A stretch of DNA of 64,000 nucleotides from Vibrio coralliilyticus (lineage in GTDB: Bacteria > Pseudomonadota > Gammaproteobacteria > Enterobacterales > Vibrionaceae), in NCBI RefSeq assembly GCF_024449095.1, contig NZ_CP024629.1, forward strand, positions 1-64,000, read 5' to 3'. The translations under genes were made by a program, and so were the position numbers. Below are positions 60,734 to 64,000 of the stretch, one piece after another; within the stretch, counting starts at the first letter, position 1; every line of letters starts with the position of its first letter. The notes beneath the pieces are model-generated. The model searched no databases. It was not told the DNA's origin and saw nothing but the letters and a program-made list of their open reading frames with translations.

Positions 60734-62138
60734 AACTTACTCGGTAAAGCACCTTTCGAATGGCGCAGGACGCATCTACATCAAAAACTCATCTCAACTG
60801 CGTAGGGTTGGCTATGTTTCTGGAGCTGCTTTTGATGTTTTGGATTATAGGGATGGCTTTAAGCTAGAACTCAAACCAGATGGTGAAAGAGCGGTTATGA
60901 ACACATCTCGTGGCGAGCTGATTGAGCTGCGAAACAAAACTGTGGGTACGAAGCTAAAAGGGGTAGAACGCGTTACTGTTACGTTCTCTGAAGGCGTCCT
61001 TCTCATCACTATCCCAATAAACGAAGCAAAGCGTATTGCGCGTGAGCTATCCGCAAAGAAAGCACTAGATAACGGTACACCACTGCGAAAGGCTTCTTTA
61101 TGCTCTGGTTTGGGGATGACAGCCTATCATCTAGCGAGGGGAATGCAGGAGCAGGGGATTGAGGTAGAGATGGCATACTCCGTTGATAATGACAAACTCG
61201 CTGTCGCATTACAGGTCGAGGGAAACCCGATCTGGGAAAACAAGACTGATGATGCCCAGGCATTTGCAATGGATATGCGACAAGTTCCGCTAAGTACTCT
61301 TAACCCAGTCCATATTGTAGAAGTTGGCTATCCATGCGTTGGCCAATCAACACTTTGTCCACCAGACAAGCGAGACTTAGATCATCCAATTGCGGGAACT
61401 TTATTTTGCTCGCTAATCTCAATGCTAGTTCAGCTCAACCCCGTTCTAGTTGTAATTGAGAACACGCCACTTTTTATATCTAGCCAAACATTATCGATCA
61501 TGAGTCGCGAGCTCAAAGAATATGGATATAGAGTAGAGAGCACTAAAATTAGCGGTTACGAAAATGGTGATTTTGAAATACGAGAGCGTGCTTGCGTAAC
61601 CATTATTTCTGATGGACTTCCACCTTTACGACCGGGGCTATTTCAAGCGCCGATGAGTGTTGAAAGACAATGCTTTAATGACATTCGTGAGGATGTGCCG
61701 CTTGATAGCTGGCGGTGGAGCAAGATGGAGCATGTGACCAAGAAGCAACATAACCCGAAACTGAATTTTAAGCACAACTTATTGTTTGGCGATGAAGACC
61801 AAGTTGCTACTTTAACCGCTAACTATGCATCACCACGAATTTCATCTGCGATGGTCGCTCACCCTGAATACGCAGAGAATGGTTTACAGCGATTAATCAC
61901 GCCTCTAGAACACTCTAGGATCAGGGAAGTCCCTAAATCTCTATGGAAGGTTCTCGCAGATGTTATTAGTGGTAAACATCCATTAGTCAGTAGTCGCGGG
62001 AACTCAACACATGTACAACGAATGCTTGGCAATGGGCCTTCTCCTCGCGCTTGGTTCAACTTTGGCGGCTTTCTCGGGAAATACTTTAACTCCATCCGTG
62101 ACAATGTCACACATTTAACTGTTGAACAGGTGGCTTAA
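60717..62138 (+). CDS. C5-cytosine DNA methyltransferase with an N-terminal AbrB/SymE-like domain
   Basis: A 473-residue protein. Residues about 8-115 (RIYIKNSSQLRRVGYVSGAA, then a second VTVTFSEGVLLITI) resemble swapped-hairpin AbrB/SymE-type DNA-binding sequence. The methyltransferase half has motif I SLCSGLGMTAYHLARG, motif IV GYPCVGQS with catalytic Cys207, motif VI VVIENTPLF, motif VIII FEIRERA and motifs IX-X LQRLITPLEHSRI through QRMLGNG. ATG 60717 has GAGGGAG upstream. No restriction enzyme gene is nearby, so it is an orphan modifier, possibly anti-restriction. Confidence 0.8.
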   Translation: MLQVSETYSVKHLSNGAGRIYIKNSSQLRRVGYVSGAAFDVLDYRDGFKLELKPDGERAVMNTSRGELIELRNKTVGTKLKGVERVTVTFSEGVLLITIPINEAKRIARELSAKKALDNGTPLRKASLCSGLGMTAYHLARGMQEQGIEVEMAYSVDNDKLAVALQVEGNPIWENKTDDAQAFAMDMRQVPLSTLNPVHIVEVGYPCVGQSTLCPPDKRDLDHPIAGTLFCSLISMLVQLNPVLVVIENTPLFISSQTLSIMSRELKEYGYRVESTKISGYENGDFEIRERACVTIISDGLPPLRPGLFQAPMSVERQCFNDIREDVPLDSWRWSKMEHVTKKQHNPKLNFKHNLLFGDEDQVATLTANYASPRISSAMVAHPEYAENGLQRLITPLEHSRIREVPKSLWKVLADVISGKHPLVSSRGNSTHVQRMLGNGPSPRAWFNFGGFLGKYFNSIRDNVTHLTVEQVA

Positions 62139-62289
62139 AACACCCGTTGATAAGGGATGCACGCGCTGATTTTATCTGCCGTGATATCCATTAGGGCATG
62201 TGTTTCTTTCTTGTTATTTGATTCAGTGTTTGTTTGGGCATAGAATTGGCAGCGTTCACCTTTTTTCTCGTTTGATTGGGGTGGACAGA

Positions 62290-62317
62290 TGGGTGGTAGT
62301 GTCGCAGCTACCACCCA
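62290..62317 (+). promoter_or_regulatory. Perfect 10-bp hairpin between the methyltransferase genes
   Basis: TGGGTGGTAG pairs with CTACCACCCA around an eight-base loop. No T tract follows, so it may not be a terminator. The rest of the gap 62139-62435 holds no ORF. Confidence 0.5.
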
Positions 62318-62435
62318 CTCCCTTCCTGCCTATCCAAACTCTGTTCATTAGCTAAGACTTTGCATCTGTTGGTTTTATTAAAAAACTAGCTTTGAAGCAC
62401 GTAATTCATAATTAGCACTCATTGGAAGAAGAGTT

Positions 62436-63602
62436 TTGAATCTACAAGAGCTGAATGAGCAAGCGGAAACGCTTGATGTTACTTATAGCGGTATCGGTGA
62501 AAACAAAGAACTACCTCGACTTTGGATTGAGGGTGCGAAGCTGTCATTAGCAGGTTTTGCTAAAGGCATGCGATACACATATCAAAAGGTGAACAACTCC
62601 CTAGTATTAGAGCCGGATGAAAATGGAAAAGGTCGGGTTTCCGGCAGGAATAGGCATGGTAGAACGCTGCCGATCATTGACCTTAAAATACCACTGCTTG
62701 ATGAATGGTTTGGCAGGGGTGCTCGCATCAAGGTGGTGTTTTCAGTAAATAAGATCACCATCACTTTGCATCACGAAGAGCAGGCTAAGCGTCAGCGAGA
62801 GGCTCAGTGTATTGCTAACTTGAAAAAGGGCACTCTGAAAGAAGCGAGTATATGTACTGGTGGGGGTATATCAACGACCGCCGTTCATGATGGACTAGCC
62901 GAAGCTGGCATCAAAGGTGACCTGTGCTGGGTTGTTGATAGCAACCTTAGTTACCTTCAATCAGCCGCGAAAAACTCATGGGCGATTAACGATACGACAT
63001 CATTTTATGTAGGAAAGGTAGAAGAGGTTGAGTCCCAATATTTCACGGATGTCGATTTGCTTAGTTTTTCATTGCCTTGTACGGGTTTATCAAAAGCGGG
63101 GCGAAGTCGGCATAAACTCAAGCCAGAAGAGCATGAAAGCGCAACATCCTTATTCGGTCTTGTCAATGCTATAAAAAGCTCGAACGCCGCTATATTGGTC
63201 AGTGAAAATGTGCACGAAGCTAAGGGTTCATCAATCTACACATTGCTTATTCAGGAACTGAAACGACTTGGTTACAAAGTCCTAGAGCGTATTTTGGATG
63301 GCAGTGACACAGGTACGATTGAGAACCGCCCTAGATACTGGTTTTTAGCTGTCTCTGAAGGGCTGGCTGATGGCTTATCTTTCGATCTTGGCCATGTTGT
63401 CAAGCGATCGCAATTCGTTTCAGACATTCTAGAAAAAGACATCCCAGAATCAAGCTGGGGTACTCACGAATATCTTAATGACAAAGCTCGTAGGGATGCA
63501 GAGCAGGGGAAAGGGTTTAAGCGTCAACTGCTTTCCGGCAACGAGACTAAGGTGGGGGTTATTTTGCGCGACTACGCAAATAGTTGGGATCTTCCAGATT
63601 GA
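62436..63602 (+). CDS. Second C5-cytosine methyltransferase, apparently lacking motifs IX-X
   Basis: A 388-residue protein related in layout to the upstream one. The N-terminal region (LPRLWIEGAKLSLAGFAKGM and a later RIKVVFSVNKITITLH) is again AbrB/SymE-like. Then motif I SICTGGGISTTAVHDGL, motif IV SLPCTGLS with Cys215, motif VI LVSENVHEA and IENRPRYWFLA (motif VIII). The protein stops after KRQLLSGNETKVGVILRDYA, where motifs IX and X should follow. It starts at TTG. It may be truncated or need its neighbour's C-terminus. Confidence 0.7.
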   Translation: MNLQELNEQAETLDVTYSGIGENKELPRLWIEGAKLSLAGFAKGMRYTYQKVNNSLVLEPDENGKGRVSGRNRHGRTLPIIDLKIPLLDEWFGRGARIKVVFSVNKITITLHHEEQAKRQREAQCIANLKKGTLKEASICTGGGISTTAVHDGLAEAGIKGDLCWVVDSNLSYLQSAAKNSWAINDTTSFYVGKVEEVESQYFTDVDLLSFSLPCTGLSKAGRSRHKLKPEEHESATSLFGLVNAIKSSNAAILVSENVHEAKGSSIYTLLIQELKRLGYKVLERILDGSDTGTIENRPRYWFLAVSEGLADGLSFDLGHVVKRSQFVSDILEKDIPESSWGTHEYLNDKARRDAEQGKGFKRQLLSGNETKVGVILRDYANSWDLPD

Positions 63603-63663
63603 CAGTGCATGTATGATGTATGAGGATTGACACTTTGATTGTTCGCACTTAGGAGGTTGTCCC

Positions 63664-64000
63664 ATGGAGCTGTCCAAAAATGAGAGGATTGTGCTTATTC
63701 GTCATGTAGGAAACACTTATGCGGAAATAAGCTCTACTCCAATCAGTAAGCAATCGATATTGAAGTCGTGTGAAGATCGAGAGTCATATTTTGTGACACC
63801 CAACTTGGCTTTCGATGAAAGGCATGACATTTATTTATTCCCCTTTCTGTTAAATCTAGACGGCTCTCCTTGGGACGAAGCTAATGTCTTTTTATTCTCC
63901 GCAGCTAGAGAAAACAGTAAGGGCTATACCGTCTCTGATGCTCTACGACAAAGAGCAAGTATGCTGCTCGATTACAAGATATTCTGCGAGCATCACAATA
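63664..64000 (+). CDS. Probable integrase/recombinase N-terminus (partial)
   Basis: Open to the window end: 112 codons visible. A strong AGGAGG ribosome site precedes ATG 63664. The segment PWDEANVFLFSAA followed by SDALRQRASMLLDYKIFCEHHN looks like the SAM-like core-binding domain of tyrosine recombinases, but the catalytic part is outside the window, so the call is tentative. Confidence 0.45.
   Translation, partial: MELSKNERIVLIRHVGNTYAEISSTPISKQSILKSCEDRESYFVTPNLAFDERHDIYLFPFLLNLDGSPWDEANVFLFSAARENSKGYTVSDALRQRASMLLDYKIFCEHHN

Noticed and set aside
1..64000. CRISPR arrays, rRNA, tRNA or complete insertion sequences
   Set aside because: None found by reading; no transposase signatures or regularly spaced repeat-spacer units.

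Overview
The window reads as part of a large conjugative plasmid from a Vibrio-like gammaproteobacterium. It carries a type IVB (Dot/Icm, IncI-like) coupling pair, an iteron origin beside an initiator that resembles the chromosome 2 initiator RctB, a P1/F-type parAB locus and a Cre-like recombinase. The host call rests on low G+C, a GlyGly-CTERM exoprotein, TfoX, an H-NS paralogue and the RctB-like initiator. No rRNA, tRNA, CRISPR array or intact insertion sequence was seen.

Layout. 0-11 kb: transfer/DNA-processing operon (DotM/TrbA, DotL/TrbC, lytic transglycosylase, topoisomerase III, UvrD-like helicase, ArdC-N protein). 11-17 kb: accessory genes, including a secreted non-specific nuclease and a four-gene operon headed by an ADP-ribosyltransferase-like protein; the latter lies between inverted arrays of an AATAAAG repeat. 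17-22 kb: Cre-like recombinase, an 18-bp inverted-repeat element, the RctB-like initiator and an origin with six 21-22 bp iterons and DnaA boxes. 22-30.5 kb, leftward: an operon ending in a Tus-like fork-arrest protein, then a helicase/RecT-like/RecE-like recombination module. 30.6-35 kb: parA, parB, an SprT-like protein, a Ter-like site and an unknown gene. 35-43 kb: small orphan genes with a HigBA-type toxin-antitoxin pair, resembling a cassette region. 43-64 kb: an AAA ATPase pair, tandem lipoproteins, an EAL phosphodiesterase, an H-NS-like protein, a metzincin-like exoprotease, TfoX, two divergent C5-cytosine methyltransferases and the start of a probable integrase.

How the parts connect. 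The most striking unexplained signal is a 30-bp promoter-like element, an extended -10 of the TGYTAWAWT type followed at the likely start site by TGGTCAGTTAAY. It sits directly upstream of at least seven scattered genes or operons: the nuclease operon, the RecE/RecT module, a four-gene unknown operon, a SAM methyltransferase, the exoprotease, a small membrane protein and the C5-methyltransferase operon. This looks like a plasmid-wide regulon and may be an early-entry or stress programme. The second highlight is the combination of a Tus-like protein with a Ter-like site on a plasmid that appears to use an RctB-like initiator. Many genes remain unassigned; all homology calls were made by eye from motifs.
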